Source: Burkholderiales bacterium (GTDB taxonomy: Bacteria; Pseudomonadota; Gammaproteobacteria; Burkholderiales; Burkholderiaceae_C). From it: a DNA stretch of 64,000 nucleotides. Of this stretch, positions 34,395 through 45,773 are shown in pieces. Below the pieces are notes generated by a model. That model was not told the origin of the DNA, searched no databases, and worked only from the letters and a program-made list of their open reading frames with translations. Position numbers and translations under genes: made by a program. The stretch spans positions 1-64,000 of the forward strand of contig JAFKGD010000017.1 in the NCBI GenBank assembly GCA_017307855.1, given 5' to 3'. Every line of letters begins with the position of its first letter. The first letter of the stretch is position 1.

Positions 34395-34823
34395 GGGCGT
34401 CCTTGAGAGAGGTCAAGTGAGGTCACGGCCGCCGCAGGTTACCCCCGATGAATGCATTGCGTGGGATCAATATTCAGCGATAAAGCATCGAATTTTCAGA
34501 GCATTTATTACGTGGTTTTTGCGCCGATCCTGCGCATTGACGGTGCGGCGTGCGCCATTTACGGGACTCGGCGGGCGCTGGTTGATCCACGGGTGGAACG
34601 TAGGGTCTGTGCGCCCTTTGCTGGTGCAGACCACCCTGGTCGCAACCGGGGGTTATGGCGGGATCTCGCTTGCCCTCCGGGTGGCTGCCATGAAAACTTC
34701 GGGCCCGGGGACTGACATACGGGCCCATGTCCGTCGCGCTGCCCGCGACTTGCGGCGATCGAGTGTGCCGTGCGGTCGACGGTGGCCGCGTGCCGTGCGG
34801 CCGTCACGCGCGCCAACGCAGGA
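34395..34823. promoter_or_regulatory. Long intergenic region, probable promoter of the oxygenase operon
   Basis: No gene is visible in this stretch. The part near 34450-34520 is strikingly AT-rich for this genome and contains an 8-bp palindrome AATGCATT (34451) and an interrupted ATAAA/TTTAT dyad (34480 and 34504, 19 nt apart). This is the expected location of the promoter and regulator sites for the minus-strand operon beginning at 34394. The right part (34560-34823) is GC-rich and I see nothing specific in it; weak open frames there lack plausible codon use. Confidence 0.4.
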
Positions 34824-34849
34824 AGCGCCCGTCGTCTCCGACGGGCGCT
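34824..34849 (-). terminator. Intrinsic terminator-like hairpin after the fasciclin gene
   Basis: AGCGCCCGTC - GTCTCC - GACGGGCGCT, a perfect 10-bp stem with a 6-nt loop, 34 nt downstream of the fasciclin stop on the minus strand. The following minus-strand bases (TTCCTGCGTT) are only moderately T-rich, so termination may be partial. Confidence 0.65.
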
Positions 34850-34883
34850 GGTGGTGGCGGAGGAATCGCTGCCGCGCGCTCGG

Positions 34884-35441
34884 TTACTTGGGCAGCAGCA
34901 CCTTGTCGACCACGTGGATCACGCCGTTCGACTGGTAGACGTCAGCCGTGGTGACGGTGGCCACGCCGCCGTTCTCGTCCGTCACGGTCACCTTGCCACC
35001 CGCCGCCTTGGCCGTCAGCGTGCCGCCGGCAACGGTCTTGATGGACGCCATGCCGTTGCCATCCTTGATCATCTTCGTGATGGCCGCGGCGTCCCACTTG
35101 CCGGGCACGACGTGATAGGTCAGCACGGTGGTGAGCTTGGCCTTGTTCTCGGGCTTGAGCAGGGTGTCGACGGTGCCGGCGGGCAGTGCGGCGAATGCGG
35201 CGTTGGTGGGCGCGAAGACCGTGAACGGACCCGGACCCTTGAGCGTGTCGACCAGGCCTGCGGCCTTCACGGCAGCCACCAGCGTGGTGTGGTCCTTGGA
35301 GTTGACGGCGTTGTCGATGATGTCCTTGGTCGGCAGCATCGGCGCGCCACCCACCATGACTTGCGCCATGGATGACGCGGCGCCGGCGGAAAGGGCGACG
35401 GCGAGGGTGATGGAAGCGACGCGGTGGAACCTGTGTTGCAT
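34884..35441 (-). CDS. Exported fasciclin-domain protein
   Basis: 185 residues from the ATG at 35439-35441. A signal peptide ([17 protein letters not shown]) precedes one FAS1 domain: helix [20 protein letters not shown]1 motif [22 protein letters not shown], and H2 motif [13 protein letters not shown]. Bacterial FAS1 proteins are secreted or periplasmic and implicated in adhesion or matrix interaction. It is a single-gene unit with its own terminator hairpin (34824) and lies 180 nt from the mnmE stop on the same strand. No metal or catalytic site is expected. Confidence 0.88.
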   Translation of the reverse strand: MQHRFHRVASITLAVALSAGAASSMAQVMVGGAPMLPTKDIIDNAVNSKDHTTLVAAVKAAGLVDTLKGPGPFTVFAPTNAAFAALPAGTVDTLLKPENKAKLTTVLTYHVVPGKWDAAAITKMIKDGNGMASIKTVAGGTLTAKAAGGKVTVTDENGGVATVTTADVYQSNGVIHVVDKVLLPK

Positions 35442-35621
35442 GGAAGTCTCCTGAGAGGGTAGTAGCGGCCCGGGGATGCGTGCCAGCTGTCCACGTATAC
35501 GCGCCGCGGCGGCGCGCTGGATCTCCATGCTTCGTGTAATTCGCGAAGTGTTACGCATGCTCGGTCGGTGGCTTCCCGACCAACCTCTTCGCGGGGCAAA
35601 GACCTGCGCGAACCGCGTGCG

Positions 35622-37028
35622 TCACTTCCCGATGCAGAACTTCGAGAAGATCACGCCGAGCAGGTCGTCGGCCGTGAATTCGCCCGTGATCTCGCCCAGC
35701 GCGTTCTGGGCCTGGCGCAGTTCCTCGGCCAGCAGATCGAGCGCATGGGCCTGGCGCGCCATGTGGGCCGCGGCTTCCATCAGGTGCGCATCGACGCGCG
35801 CGAGCGCGTCGAGATGGCGCGCCCTGGCGATATAGACGCCTTCGGGCGCGGCCTGCCAGCCCACCACCTGCAGCAGTTCGCGCCGCAGCATGTCGAGCCC
35901 ATCGCCGTTCTTCGCCGACAGGCGGATGCCACCGCGGGGCGCGTGGGCCGGCGCTGCGTCGATCTTGTTCCACACGTTGATGACGGGCACGCCGTCGGGC
36001 AGCTTCTCGGCCAGCAGGGTGGCGATGCCGGCGTCGGCCGCGATGTACTCGGGCGCGGCGATGCGCGTGAGGTCGTGCAGGAAGAGTACGGCGTCGGCCT
36101 GCTCGATCTGCGCCCAGGCGCGCTGGATGCCGATGCGCTCGACCTCGTCGTCGCTCTCGCGCAGGCCGGCGGTGTCGATCACGTGCACGGGCACGCCTTC
36201 GATCTGGATCGCCTCGCGCACCACGTCGCGCGTGGTGCCGGCCACGGGCGTGACGATGGCCAGCTCGGCGCCGGCCAGCGCGTTGAGCAGCGAGCTCTTG
36301 CCGGCGTTGGGCTGGCCTGCGATCACCACGTTGATGCCCTCGCGCAGCAGCGCGCCCTGGCGTGCACGCGACAGCACGCCGGCCAGCGTCATGCGCAGCC
36401 GCGCGAGGCGGCCTTCGGCGTCGGCCTTCTGCAGGAAGTCGATCTCTTCCTCGGGAAAGTCGAGCGTGGCCTCGACCAGCATGCGCAGGTGGATGAGCGC
36501 ATCGCGCAGCGCCGCCACTTCGCGCGAGAACTCGCCGGCCAGCGCGCGGCCGGCGGAGCGCGCGGCCGCTTCGGTACTGGCGTCGATGAGGTCGGCCACG
36601 GCCTCGGCCTGAGCCAGGTCGAGCTTGCCGTTCATGAAAGCACGCTGTGTGAACTCGCCCGGCTCGGCCGGCCGCAGGCGCGCCAGCAGCGGCTGGCCGG
36701 TCAGGACATTCGTCGAGGATGCAGCTTCGAGGCAGCGCGCCAGCAGCAGTTGCAACACCACGGGCCCCCCGTGGGCCTGCAGCTCGAGCACGTCTTCGCC
36801 GGTGTAGCTGTGCGGCGCGGGAAAGTGGATGGCCAGGCCCTGGTCGATGGGCTGGCCCACCGCGTCGCGGAAGGGCAGGTAGGTGGCCTCGCGCGGCTTC
36901 AGTTCACGGCCACAGATCGCCTGCGCGAGCGCCACGACGCTGGGCCCCGACACGCGCACGATGCCCACGGCACCGCGCCCCGGTGCGGTGGCGATGGCGA
37001 CGATGGGATCGGAGTGGCGCGCGAGCAT
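35622..37028 (-). CDS. mnmE: tRNA uridine-5-carboxymethylaminomethyl(34) synthesis GTPase MnmE
   Basis: 468 residues. N-terminal folate-binding domain, helical domain and inserted G domain are all recognisable: G1 GQPNAGKS (238-245), G3 DTAG, G4 NKID, and the C-terminal FCIGK with the essential Cys. With MnmG it modifies the wobble uridine of certain tRNAs. The G domain also contains the K-loop region [11 protein letters not shown] needed for potassium-dependent dimerisation. Placement after yidC is the conserved origin-region order. The ATG at 37028 lies just after the yidC terminator, so it probably has its own promoter. Confidence 0.97.
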   Translation of the reverse strand: MLARHSDPIVAIATAPGRGAVGIVRVSGPSVVALAQAICGRELKPREATYLPFRDAVGQPIDQGLAIHFPAPHSYTGEDVLELQAHGGPVVLQLLLARCLEAASSTNVLTGQPLLARLRPAEPGEFTQRAFMNGKLDLAQAEAVADLIDASTEAAARSAGRALAGEFSREVAALRDALIHLRMLVEATLDFPEEEIDFLQKADAEGRLARLRMTLAGVLSRARQGALLREGINVVIAGQPNAGKSSLLNALAGAELAIVTPVAGTTRDVVREAIQIEGVPVHVIDTAGLRESDDEVERIGIQRAWAQIEQADAVLFLHDLTRIAAPEYIAADAGIATLLAEKLPDGVPVINVWNKIDAAPAHAPRGGIRLSAKNGDGLDMLRRELLQVVGWQAAPEGVYIARARHLDALARVDAHLMEAAAHMARQAHALDLLAEELRQAQNALGEITGEFTADDLLGVIFSKFCIGK

Positions 37029-37040
37029 GCGTTCGACTGT

Positions 37041-37072
37041 ACAAAAGAAAGAAGGCCGCTTGCGCGGCCTTC
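37041..37072 (-). terminator. Rho-independent terminator of yidC
   Basis: GAAGGCCGC - TTGC - GCGGCCTTC (37051-37072), a perfect 9-bp stem with a 4-nt loop, followed on the minus strand by TTTCTTTTGT. It lies 22 nt downstream of the yidC stop codon and 12 nt before the mnmE start codon. It ends the rpmH-rnpA-yidD-yidC transcript. Confidence 0.9.
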
Positions 37073-37094
37073 GGGTGTCCGGGTGTGTCCAGTC

Positions 37095-38828
37095 TTAATT
37101 GAACTTGGGTAAGTTGAACTGGGGGGGCACGCCCATGCGGGTATTGATGACCCACTGCTGCGCGATCGACAACAGGTTGTTCGTGATCCAGTACAGCACC
37201 AGGCCGGCCGGGAAGAAGAAGAACATCACCGAGAACACCAGCGGCATCAGCCACATGAGCTTGGCCTGCATAGGATCGGGCGGCGCGGGGTTGAGCGCGG
37301 TCTGCAGCAGCGTCGAGAGCGTCATCACCACCGGCAGGATGAAGTACGGGTCGGGCGTGGAGAGGTCCTTGATCCAGAGGATCCAGGGCGCGTTGCGCAT
37401 CTCGACCGACGACAGCAGCACCCAGTAGAGCGCGATGAACACGGGGATCTGGATCAGGATCGGGAAGCAGCCACCCATGGGGTTGACCTTTTCCTCGCGG
37501 TAGATGCGCATCATCTCCTGCTGCATCTGTTGCGGCTTGTCCTTCAGGCGCTCGCGCATCTCCATGATCTTGGGGTTGATGGCCTTCATCTTGGCCATGC
37601 TGCTGTAGGCCTTGGCGTTGAGCCAGTAGAAGGCCAGCTTGAGCAGGAACACCAGCGCGACGATGGACCAGCCCCAGTTGCCCAGCACGCCGTGCAGCTT
37701 GTCGAGCAGCCAATACAGCGGCTTGGCGATGATGGTGAAGATGCCGTAGTCCTTGACCAGCTCCAGGCCCGGCGCCAGCGCCTCGAGGCGCTTTTCTTCC
37801 TGCGGGCCCGCGAACAGCTGCGTGGTGACGGTGGTGGTGGCGCCGGGTGCGATCTCGCCCACGGGCAGGGTCATGCTCGCGCCGTAGAGGTTGTTGCCCA
37901 AGGCGCGCGCGTCGAAGCTGCGCGGGCCGGCCTGGGTCTGCAGCCAGGCCGAGGCGAAGTAGTGCTGCACCATGCCCACCCAGCCGTCGTTGCCGGTCTT
38001 GTCGAACTCGGCCTTGTTCTTGTCGATGGCCGAGAAATCGACCTTCTTGAACTTGCTGTTGTCGGTATAGAACGCCATGCCGGTGAACGACGTGGGGCCG
38101 GCCAGCATGTTGGTGTTGCCCTTGATCGTGCCGTCGCGCATGAGCTGCATGTAGAGCGACGGATTGATGGCCGCTTGCGTGCCGTTGGTGATTTCATGCC
38201 CCACGTTGATGACGTAGCTGCCGCGGTTGAGCGTGAAGACCTTGGTGAGCGTGACGCCGTTGCCGGTGTCGGCCACGAAGCGCAGTTCGAGCGACTCCTG
38301 ACCATCGGGCAGGGCGCGCTGCTGGCTCGCGAAGCGGAACGGCGTCAGGTGCGTGGGCAGGCCTGCCGGCGCCGACAGGCCTGATTGCGCCACATAGGTG
38401 TGCTGGGCACTGCGGTCGAACAGCACCACGTTGCGCGAATGGTCGTCCTGGTCCACGTACTTGAGCAGCTCCAGCCGCACCAGCGTGGCGCCGCGCGTGT
38501 CGAAGGTGGCCTTGTAGACGTCGGTGGTCACTTCGACCAGCTCGCTCGCGGCGTTGGCGTCGGGCGCAGACGACGCTGCAACCGCGGCACCAGGCAGGGC
38601 GACAGGCGCCCCGGCCGGCGCGCTGGCCGACGGCACGGTGCCCGCGGCCTGGCCGGCGCTGGCCTGGGCCGTGGCGGCGTCAGGGCCGGTTTCGGCGGGT
38701 GCGGTCACGGCGGCGGGCGCCGGGAAGAAGGTGGCGGGCTTGCCGTTGTGGATCTGCCAGCGGTCCCACAGTAGCACCAGCGAGAAACCGAAGATCACCC
38801 ACAGGATGGAGCGGCGAATGTCGTTCAT
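37095..38828 (-). CDS. yidC: Membrane protein insertase YidC
   Basis: 577 residues from the ATG at 38826-38828, overlapping the yidD stop as ATGA. Layout is that of Gram-negative YidC: an N-terminal transmembrane anchor (SILWVIFGFSLVLLWD), a Pro/Ala-rich linker to about residue 90, the large periplasmic domain, then five C-terminal membrane segments with the insertase core (WGWSIVALVFLLKLAFYW, the amphipathic MKAINPKIMEMRERLKDKP loop and NPMGGCFPILIQIPVFIALY). It inserts and folds inner-membrane proteins alone or with SecYEG. The long Ala/Pro/Thr linker is compositionally biased but in frame and normal for this order. Confidence 0.97.
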   Translation of the reverse strand: MNDIRRSILWVIFGFSLVLLWDRWQIHNGKPATFFPAPAAVTAPAETGPDAATAQASAGQAAGTVPSASAPAGAPVALPGAAVAASSAPDANAASELVEVTTDVYKATFDTRGATLVRLELLKYVDQDDHSRNVVLFDRSAQHTYVAQSGLSAPAGLPTHLTPFRFASQQRALPDGQESLELRFVADTGNGVTLTKVFTLNRGSYVINVGHEITNGTQAAINPSLYMQLMRDGTIKGNTNMLAGPTSFTGMAFYTDNSKFKKVDFSAIDKNKAEFDKTGNDGWVGMVQHYFASAWLQTQAGPRSFDARALGNNLYGASMTLPVGEIAPGATTTVTTQLFAGPQEEKRLEALAPGLELVKDYGIFTIIAKPLYWLLDKLHGVLGNWGWSIVALVFLLKLAFYWLNAKAYSSMAKMKAINPKIMEMRERLKDKPQQMQQEMMRIYREEKVNPMGGCFPILIQIPVFIALYWVLLSSVEMRNAPWILWIKDLSTPDPYFILPVVMTLSTLLQTALNPAPPDPMQAKLMWLMPLVFSVMFFFFPAGLVLYWITNNLLSIAQQWVINTRMGVPPQFNLPKFN

Positions 38829-39109
38829 GAAGACTTCTTCTGCGAAGGGGTTCGAAGCGGGGCCAGGCCCAGGCGGGTGAACAGGCGCGGTGCGTCGGCG
38901 GGCACGGGATCGTGGCCGCCTTCGCACCAGGGATGGCAGCGCGCCAGACGGCGCACGGTGAGGCAGCTGCCCACGGCGGCGCCGTGGCGGTCGAGCGCTT
39001 CCAGCGAATAGACCGAGCAGCTGGGCGTGAAGCGGCAGGCGCTGCCCAGCCAGGGCGAGAGCAGCAGCCGGTAGCCGCGCACCAGGCCCATGAGCAGCGC
39101 GCGCATCAT
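38825..39109 (-). CDS. yidD: Membrane protein insertion efficiency factor YidD
   Basis: 94 residues with the conserved core LLSPWLGSACRFTPSCSVYS and ARCHPWCEGGHDPVP, whose Cys residues are family marks. YidD is a small membrane-associated protein that helps YidC-dependent insertion. It overlaps rnpA upstream and yidC downstream by ATGA, so the three are translationally coupled. Two adjacent ATGs at the start (39109 and 39106) make the first residue uncertain by one. Confidence 0.95.
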   Translation of the reverse strand: MMRALLMGLVRGYRLLLSPWLGSACRFTPSCSVYSLEALDRHGAAVGSCLTVRRLARCHPWCEGGHDPVPADAPRLFTRLGLAPLRTPSQKKSS

Positions 39110-39594
39110 GGCTGCGCCCCGCCGCCGGCCGCCGGTGTGGCGGCTGGCCGTGAGGTACGCCGGGGCGGCGGACGGCCGCCACCCGACGCGGCACGCGTCA
39201 GCAGTTGCTCCAGCTCGGCGCGCACCGCGCGCTTGAGCGGCTCAGACGTGGCGCTGGGAAAGGCCGCGCGATCGAATGTGCTGCGCAACCGCACGACATG
39301 TGCGGCCTGGAGCAGGCTTTCGGCATGGACGGCGCTCACGGTGTAGATCTGGCGTTTGATGGCGTTGCGCGTCACCGCGCGGCGGGCCCAGCGCTTGGGC
39401 ACCAGGGCCCCGATCCAGCTGGCCGAATCCGCGAAAAGCGGCGGCGCAGCGACTTCGGCGGCACCGGAAGCGTCTGTTTCGGCCGATGAGGCCGGCGGCA
39501 GGGCCAGGCGGTGCAGCGCGAAATGCGCCGTGCGCGACACCACGACCCCGTCCATGACGGCCTGGAACTGCTGGCGCGTCTTCAGACGCTGCAT
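39106..39594 (-). CDS. rnpA: Ribonuclease P protein component
   Basis: 162 residues starting MQRLKTRQQFQAVMDG (ATG at 39592-39594); an in-frame ATG nine codons upstream (39621) is less typical. The RNA-binding motif RRAVTRNAIKRQIY (R-N-x-x-K-R) identifies it. It binds RNase P RNA and the 5' leader of pre-tRNA. It is longer than the usual ~120 residues: an insertion of ~25 residues rich in Ala/Ser (ASSAETDASGAAEVAAPPLF) follows the first strands, and a Pro/Arg/Gly-rich tail (SGGGRPPPRRTSRPAATPAA) ends the protein. The tail runs to the overlap with yidD. Confidence 0.95.
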   Translation of the reverse strand: MQRLKTRQQFQAVMDGVVVSRTAHFALHRLALPPASSAETDASGAAEVAAPPLFADSASWIGALVPKRWARRAVTRNAIKRQIYTVSAVHAESLLQAAHVVRLRSTFDRAAFPSATSEPLKRAVRAELEQLLTRAASGGGRPPPRRTSRPAATPAAGGGAQP

Positions 39595-39672
39595 GACGGG
39601 CTCAGGCACGAGGGCATGCATGCCCCGACAGGAAGGCCTGCCGCCGCAGCCCGCGATCCGGATGGAGCAGGC

Positions 39673-39807
39673 TCAGACAGCCAGGCGCTTGCGGCCCTTG
39701 GCGCGGCGAGCGGCGATGACGGCACGGCCACCGCGGGTCTTCATGCGGACCAGGAAACCGTGGGTGCGCGCGCGACGGACCTTCGAGGGCTGATAGGTGC
39801 GTTTCAT
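39673..39807 (-). CDS. rpmH: 50S ribosomal protein L34
   Basis: 44 residues ([20 protein letters not shown] onward, ending KGRKRLAV), the full L34 sequence with its typical Arg/Lys content. It is too short for many gene finders but unmistakable. A Shine-Dalgarno AAGGA lies just before the ATG (39805-39807) on the minus strand. It is the first gene of the rpmH-rnpA-yidD-yidC operon, divergent from dnaA; the 205-nt gap holds DnaA boxes and both promoters. Confidence 0.98.
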   Translation of the reverse strand: MKRTYQPSKVRRARTHGFLVRMKTRGGRAVIAARRAKGRKRLAV

Positions 39808-39938
39808 TTTGATCGTCCTTGGGAAAACGGGAAAACCCGCGATTATCGCAAAAAGCCGAGCACTGGCAAAGCGTTACAGGCGATTCGCGTGGTATTTCCG
39901 CAGGAGCGGACGAACGGTCGGCCCGCCCCGGACAACTT

Positions 39939-39996
39939 TGTGGATAACACCTTGAGAAGTTAGAATGCCGGGTGCATCAAATGAAGAATATCCACA
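39939..39996. promoter_or_regulatory. DnaA boxes in the rpmH-dnaA gap
   Basis: TGTGGATAA at 39939-39947 is a perfect DnaA box (TTATCCACA on the minus strand). ATATCCACA at 39988-39996 is a one-mismatch box on the plus strand. Both sit 17-74 nt before the dnaA start, where DnaA could autoregulate its gene and may take part in origin unwinding. The surrounding 39840-40012 stretch is AT-richer than average and should hold the dnaA promoter. Confidence 0.75.
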
Positions 39997-40012
39997 ATAA
40001 CGGAACGATCCG

Positions 40013-41425
40013 ATGAGCGAGGGGCAGCCTTCCGTTTCAGGGGCCGGCAGTAGCGACGGCGCCGGCCAGAGCCTGTGGCAGGCCTGCATCGATCTGCTCG
40101 CGCAGGAACTCTCCGAACAGCAGTTCAACACCTGGATCAAGCCGTTGTCGGCCACCGTGGCCGACGACCTTTCCCGCGTCGTGATCTTCGTGGGCAACCG
40201 GTTCAAGCTCGACTGGATCCGGGCCCAGTACGCCGGCCGCATCAGCAGCCTGCTCGAAAAGCTCTACGGCCAGCCCGTAGTTGTCGAGTTAGCGCTTGCT
40301 CCTCGCGAAGCGCCCGTTCGCACACAGTCGGCGCCCATCCTCACGGAGCTCGATACGCCCGCCGAGCCGCTGGCGGCCAGCGACGAATCGGGTGCGCCGC
40401 AGTTCCGCACGCGACTCAATTCGGGCCTCACTTTCGACACGCTGGTGGAGGGCACGGCCAACCGCATGGCGCGCGCGGCCGCCATGCACGTGGCGGGCAC
40501 GCCGGGGCATCTGTACAACCCCCTGTTCATCTATGGCGGCGTCGGCCTGGGCAAGACCCACCTGATGCACGCCGTGGGCAACAAGCTGCTGGCGGATCGC
40601 ACCGACGCCAAAGTTCTCTACATCCATGCCGAGCAGTTCGTATCGGATGTGGTCAAGTCCTACCAGCGCAAGACCTTCGACGAGTTCAAGGAGCGCTACC
40701 ACTCGCTCGACCTGCTGCTGATCGACGACGTGCAGTTCTTCGCCAACAAGGACCGCACCCAGGAAGAATTCTTCAACGCATTCGAGGCCCTGCTGGCCAA
40801 AAAGAGCCACATCGTGATGACGTCGGATACCTATCCCAAGGGATTGACCGATATCCACGAGCGCCTCGTATCGCGCTTCGATTCGGGCCTGACGGTGGCG
40901 ATCGAGCCGCCCGAGCTCGAAATGCGCGTGGCCATCCTGATCAACAAGGCCCGCGCCGAAGGCGCCGAGATGCCTGAAGAAGTGGCCTTCTTCGTCGCCA
41001 AGAACGTGCGCTCGAACGTGCGCGAGCTCGAGGGGGCGCTGCGCAAGATCCTGGCCTACTCGCGCTTCAACCAGAAGGAAATCTCCATCCTGCTGGCCCG
41101 CGAAGCGCTGCGCGACCTGCTCTCCATCCAGAACCGGCAGATCAGCGTCGAGAACATCCAGAAGACGGTGGCCGACTATTACAAGATCAAGGTCGCCGAC
41201 ATGTACTCCAAGAAGCGGCCCACCAGCATCGCCCGGCCGCGCCAGATCGCCATGTATCTGGCCAAGGAGCTCACGCAGAAGAGCCTGCCCGAAATCGGCG
41301 AGCTGTTCGGCGGCCGCGACCATACGACCGTGCTGCACGCGGTGCGCAAGATCGCCGGCGAACGCCAGCAGCTGACCGAGCTCAACCAGCAGCTGCACGT
41401 GCTCGAACAGACCCTCAAAGGCTGA
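40013..41425 (+). CDS. dnaA: Chromosomal replication initiator protein DnaA
   Basis: 470 residues in the usual four domains: domain I ([20 protein letters not shown]), a linker domain II to about residue 130, AAA+ domain III with Walker [10 protein letters not shown] (175-183) and Walker [10 protein letters not shown] (D238/D239), and domain IV with the DnaA-box-binding signature [15 protein letters not shown] (433-447). It binds 9-mer boxes and melts oriC. The start ATG follows the boxes at 39939 and 39988. Transcription runs away from rpmH, toward dnaN. Confidence 0.99.
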   Translation: MSEGQPSVSGAGSSDGAGQSLWQACIDLLAQELSEQQFNTWIKPLSATVADDLSRVVIFVGNRFKLDWIRAQYAGRISSLLEKLYGQPVVVELALAPREAPVRTQSAPILTELDTPAEPLAASDESGAPQFRTRLNSGLTFDTLVEGTANRMARAAAMHVAGTPGHLYNPLFIYGGVGLGKTHLMHAVGNKLLADRTDAKVLYIHAEQFVSDVVKSYQRKTFDEFKERYHSLDLLLIDDVQFFANKDRTQEEFFNAFEALLAKKSHIVMTSDTYPKGLTDIHERLVSRFDSGLTVAIEPPELEMRVAILINKARAEGAEMPEEVAFFVAKNVRSNVRELEGALRKILAYSRFNQKEISILLAREALRDLLSIQNRQISVENIQKTVADYYKIKVADMYSKKRPTSIARPRQIAMYLAKELTQKSLPEIGELFGGRDHTTVLHAVRKIAGERQQLTELNQQLHVLEQTLKG

Positions 41426-41671
41426 ACAAGCTCTGGAAAAAGGACAACCCTGTTGATAGTTCTGGCACAACCCGATGGTTATCCACAGGCGCAGGCCTTG
41501 GCGATAACTTGTCCCCGTTGGCGCGACAGCACGGAAGCAGGGGTGCCCACAGCCTGGTCCAAGCGGCAAGTGCTTGAAAAAAAAGGGGAAAATGCTCTTT
41601 TCCCCAGAAACGCCGCGACATCTATCTACGACTACTAATTTAAGTAAAGAAATTAAAGAGAAGAGGTTTGC
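41426..41671. other. dnaA-dnaN intergenic region with DnaA box and AT-rich stretch
   Basis: A perfect DnaA box TTATCCACA lies at 41479-41487; weaker matches (two mismatches each) lie at about 41450 and 41499. The right part, about 41570-41671, is very AT-rich for this genome (runs such as TAATTTAAGTAAAGAAATTA) and resembles a duplex-unwinding element. Together with the boxes before dnaA this is a strong candidate for oriC, or half of a bipartite origin. A ribosome-binding AGAGAAGAGG precedes dnaN. Confidence 0.55.
41577..41605 (-). terminator. Intrinsic terminator on the strand opposite dnaA/dnaN
   Basis: GGGGAAAA - 5-nt loop - TTTTCCCC (41585-41605), preceded on the plus strand by eight A residues (41577-41584). 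Read on the minus strand it is a perfect stem followed by eight T residues, a textbook terminator. On the plus strand no T-run follows. No minus-strand gene lies immediately upstream, so it would stop antisense transcription entering from dnaN. Confidence 0.7.
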
Positions 41672-42778
41672 ATGATCGTCCTGAAGGCAACACAAGACAA
41701 AGTCCTCTCGGCCCTGCAATCGGTGGCGGGCATCGTGGAACGCCGGCACACCCTGCCGATCCTGGCCAACGTGCTGATCCGCAAGACGGGCAATTCGGTG
41801 CAACTGACCACCAGCGATCTTGAAATCCAGATCCGCACCACGGCCGACCTGGGCGGTGACGGCGGCAGCTTCACCACCACCGTGGGCGCGCGCAAGCTGA
41901 TCGACATCCTGCGCACCATGCCGGCCGATCAGACGGTGTCCATCGAATCGCAACAGGCCAAGCTGGTGCTCAAGGGCGGCAAGAGCAAGTTCACCCTGCA
42001 GACCCTGCCGGCCGAGGATTTCCCGCTGGTGCAGGAGGCTGCCAACTTCGGCCCCGCGTTCAGCGTGCCGCAGAAGGTGCTGAAGGACCTGCTGAGCCAG
42101 GTGTCGTTCGCCATGGCGGTACATGACATCCGCTACTACCTGAACGGCATCCTGTTCGTGGCCGAGGGCAAGCAGCTTTCCCTGGTGGCCACCGACGGCC
42201 ACCGGCTGGCGTTCGCCAGCGCCACGCTCGACGTGGAAGTGCCGCGCCAGGAAGTGATCCTGCCGCGCAAGACGGTGCTGGAGTTGCAGCGCCTGCTGTC
42301 CGATGCCGAAGGCAGCCTGGAGATGCAATTCGCCGGCAATCAGGCCAAGTTCAGCTTCGACGGCATGGAATTCGTCACCAAGCTGGTCGAAGGCAAGTTC
42401 CCCGACTACAACCGCGTCATTCCCAAGAACCACAAGAATTCGATCACGCTGGGCCGCACGGCGCTGCTGGCCAGCTTGCAGCGCACGGCCATCCTGACCA
42501 GCGAGAAGTTCAAGGGCGTGCGCCTGAACATCGAGCCGGGTACGCTGCGCGTGGCCAGCAACAACTCCGACCAGGAAGAGGCGGTGGACGAGATCGACAT
42601 CGACTACGGCGGCGACACCATCGAGATCGGCTTCAACGTCACCTACCTGATCGACGCGCTGGCCAATATGGGCCAGGACATGGTCAAGCTCGATCTGGCC
42701 GATTCCAACAGCTCGGCGCTGGTCACCATTCCCGACAACGCCACCTTCAAGTACGTCGTGATGCCCATGAGGATCTGA
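41672..42778 (+). CDS. dnaN: DNA polymerase III subunit beta (sliding clamp)
   Basis: 368 residues in the usual three clamp domains (starts MIVLKATQDKVLSALQSVAG; ends with the conserved VVMPMRI). Domain-typical blocks GGRSKFTLQ-like (GGKSKFTLQTLPAEDFPLV) and HDIRYYLNGILF are present, and the C-terminal PMR is part of the hydrophobic pocket that binds clamp-loader and polymerase peptides. It follows dnaA by 246 nt with its own ribosome-binding site (AGAGAAGAGG) and precedes gyrB. Confidence 0.99.
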   Translation: MIVLKATQDKVLSALQSVAGIVERRHTLPILANVLIRKTGNSVQLTTSDLEIQIRTTADLGGDGGSFTTTVGARKLIDILRTMPADQTVSIESQQAKLVLKGGKSKFTLQTLPAEDFPLVQEAANFGPAFSVPQKVLKDLLSQVSFAMAVHDIRYYLNGILFVAEGKQLSLVATDGHRLAFASATLDVEVPRQEVILPRKTVLELQRLLSDAEGSLEMQFAGNQAKFSFDGMEFVTKLVEGKFPDYNRVIPKNHKNSITLGRTALLASLQRTAILTSEKFKGVRLNIEPGTLRVASNNSDQEEAVDEIDIDYGGDTIEIGFNVTYLIDALANMGQDMVKLDLADSNSSALVTIPDNATFKYVVMPMRI

Positions 42779-42809
42779 CCGACCTCCAGGCTCCGCACTT
42801 TCGTGTCTC

Positions 42810-42875
42810 CGCCAACCCCCTGCGTGGGGGCGACACCAGCGGTCCGGCCAAGCCGGTTCCGCGGTGTCCCTGGCC
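42810..42875 (+). repeat. 66-bp structured repeat, copy 2
   Basis: Begins CGCCAACCCCCTGCGTGGGG and ends CGGTGTCCCTGGCC. It matches the minus-strand element at 6673-6738 with four mismatches over 66 bp, two of them compensatory-looking within loops. Pairing potential: CCCCC/GGGGG, GACACC/GGTGTC, CCGGC/GCCGG. It lies 31 nt after the dnaN stop and 58 nt before the gyrB start, in the sense direction, the same placement as copy 1 relative to its upstream gene. Confidence 0.8.
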
Positions 42876-42918
42876 CAGGCCCGCGTCTCATCGATGCTCC
42901 TGCCCGTCAGGGAAATAG

Positions 42919-45546
<2,628 letters not shown>

Positions 45547-45571
45547 AGGCTGGAACGGTGTCGCATCAGAG

Positions 45572-45594
45572 AAGGGCTCCTCAGGGGCCTTTTT
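45572..45594 (+). terminator. Probable terminator of gyrB
   Basis: AAGGGCTCC - TCA - GGGGCCTT followed by TTTTC, 25 nt after the gyrB stop. The stem has one mismatch or bulge, so it is weaker than the other terminators in the window. Confidence 0.6.
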
Positions 45595-45773
45595 CATGCC
45601 CGGTACCGAGGCGGGATCGGACACCACGCAACAGTCCGCCCTCATTGGCGTGCCATAGGTCACGCCTTGCTCACCGGACATCGGCTGATGTCCGCACGAA
45701 GATGCCCGTGCGTTAACGTCACGCCCGAGCCGCGCCGGAGGGGATGCGGCCTTGCCTCGAGGAACAACGACAC

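Noticed and set aside
34452..34823. Short open frames on both strands upstream of the oxygenase operon
   Set aside because: Irregular codon use, no ribosome-binding sites and no recognisable protein features.
35563..35581. GGTCGG/CCGACC hairpin just downstream of mnmE as a terminator
   Set aside because: Only six base pairs and no T-run on the minus strand; in this GC-rich sequence that is expected by chance.
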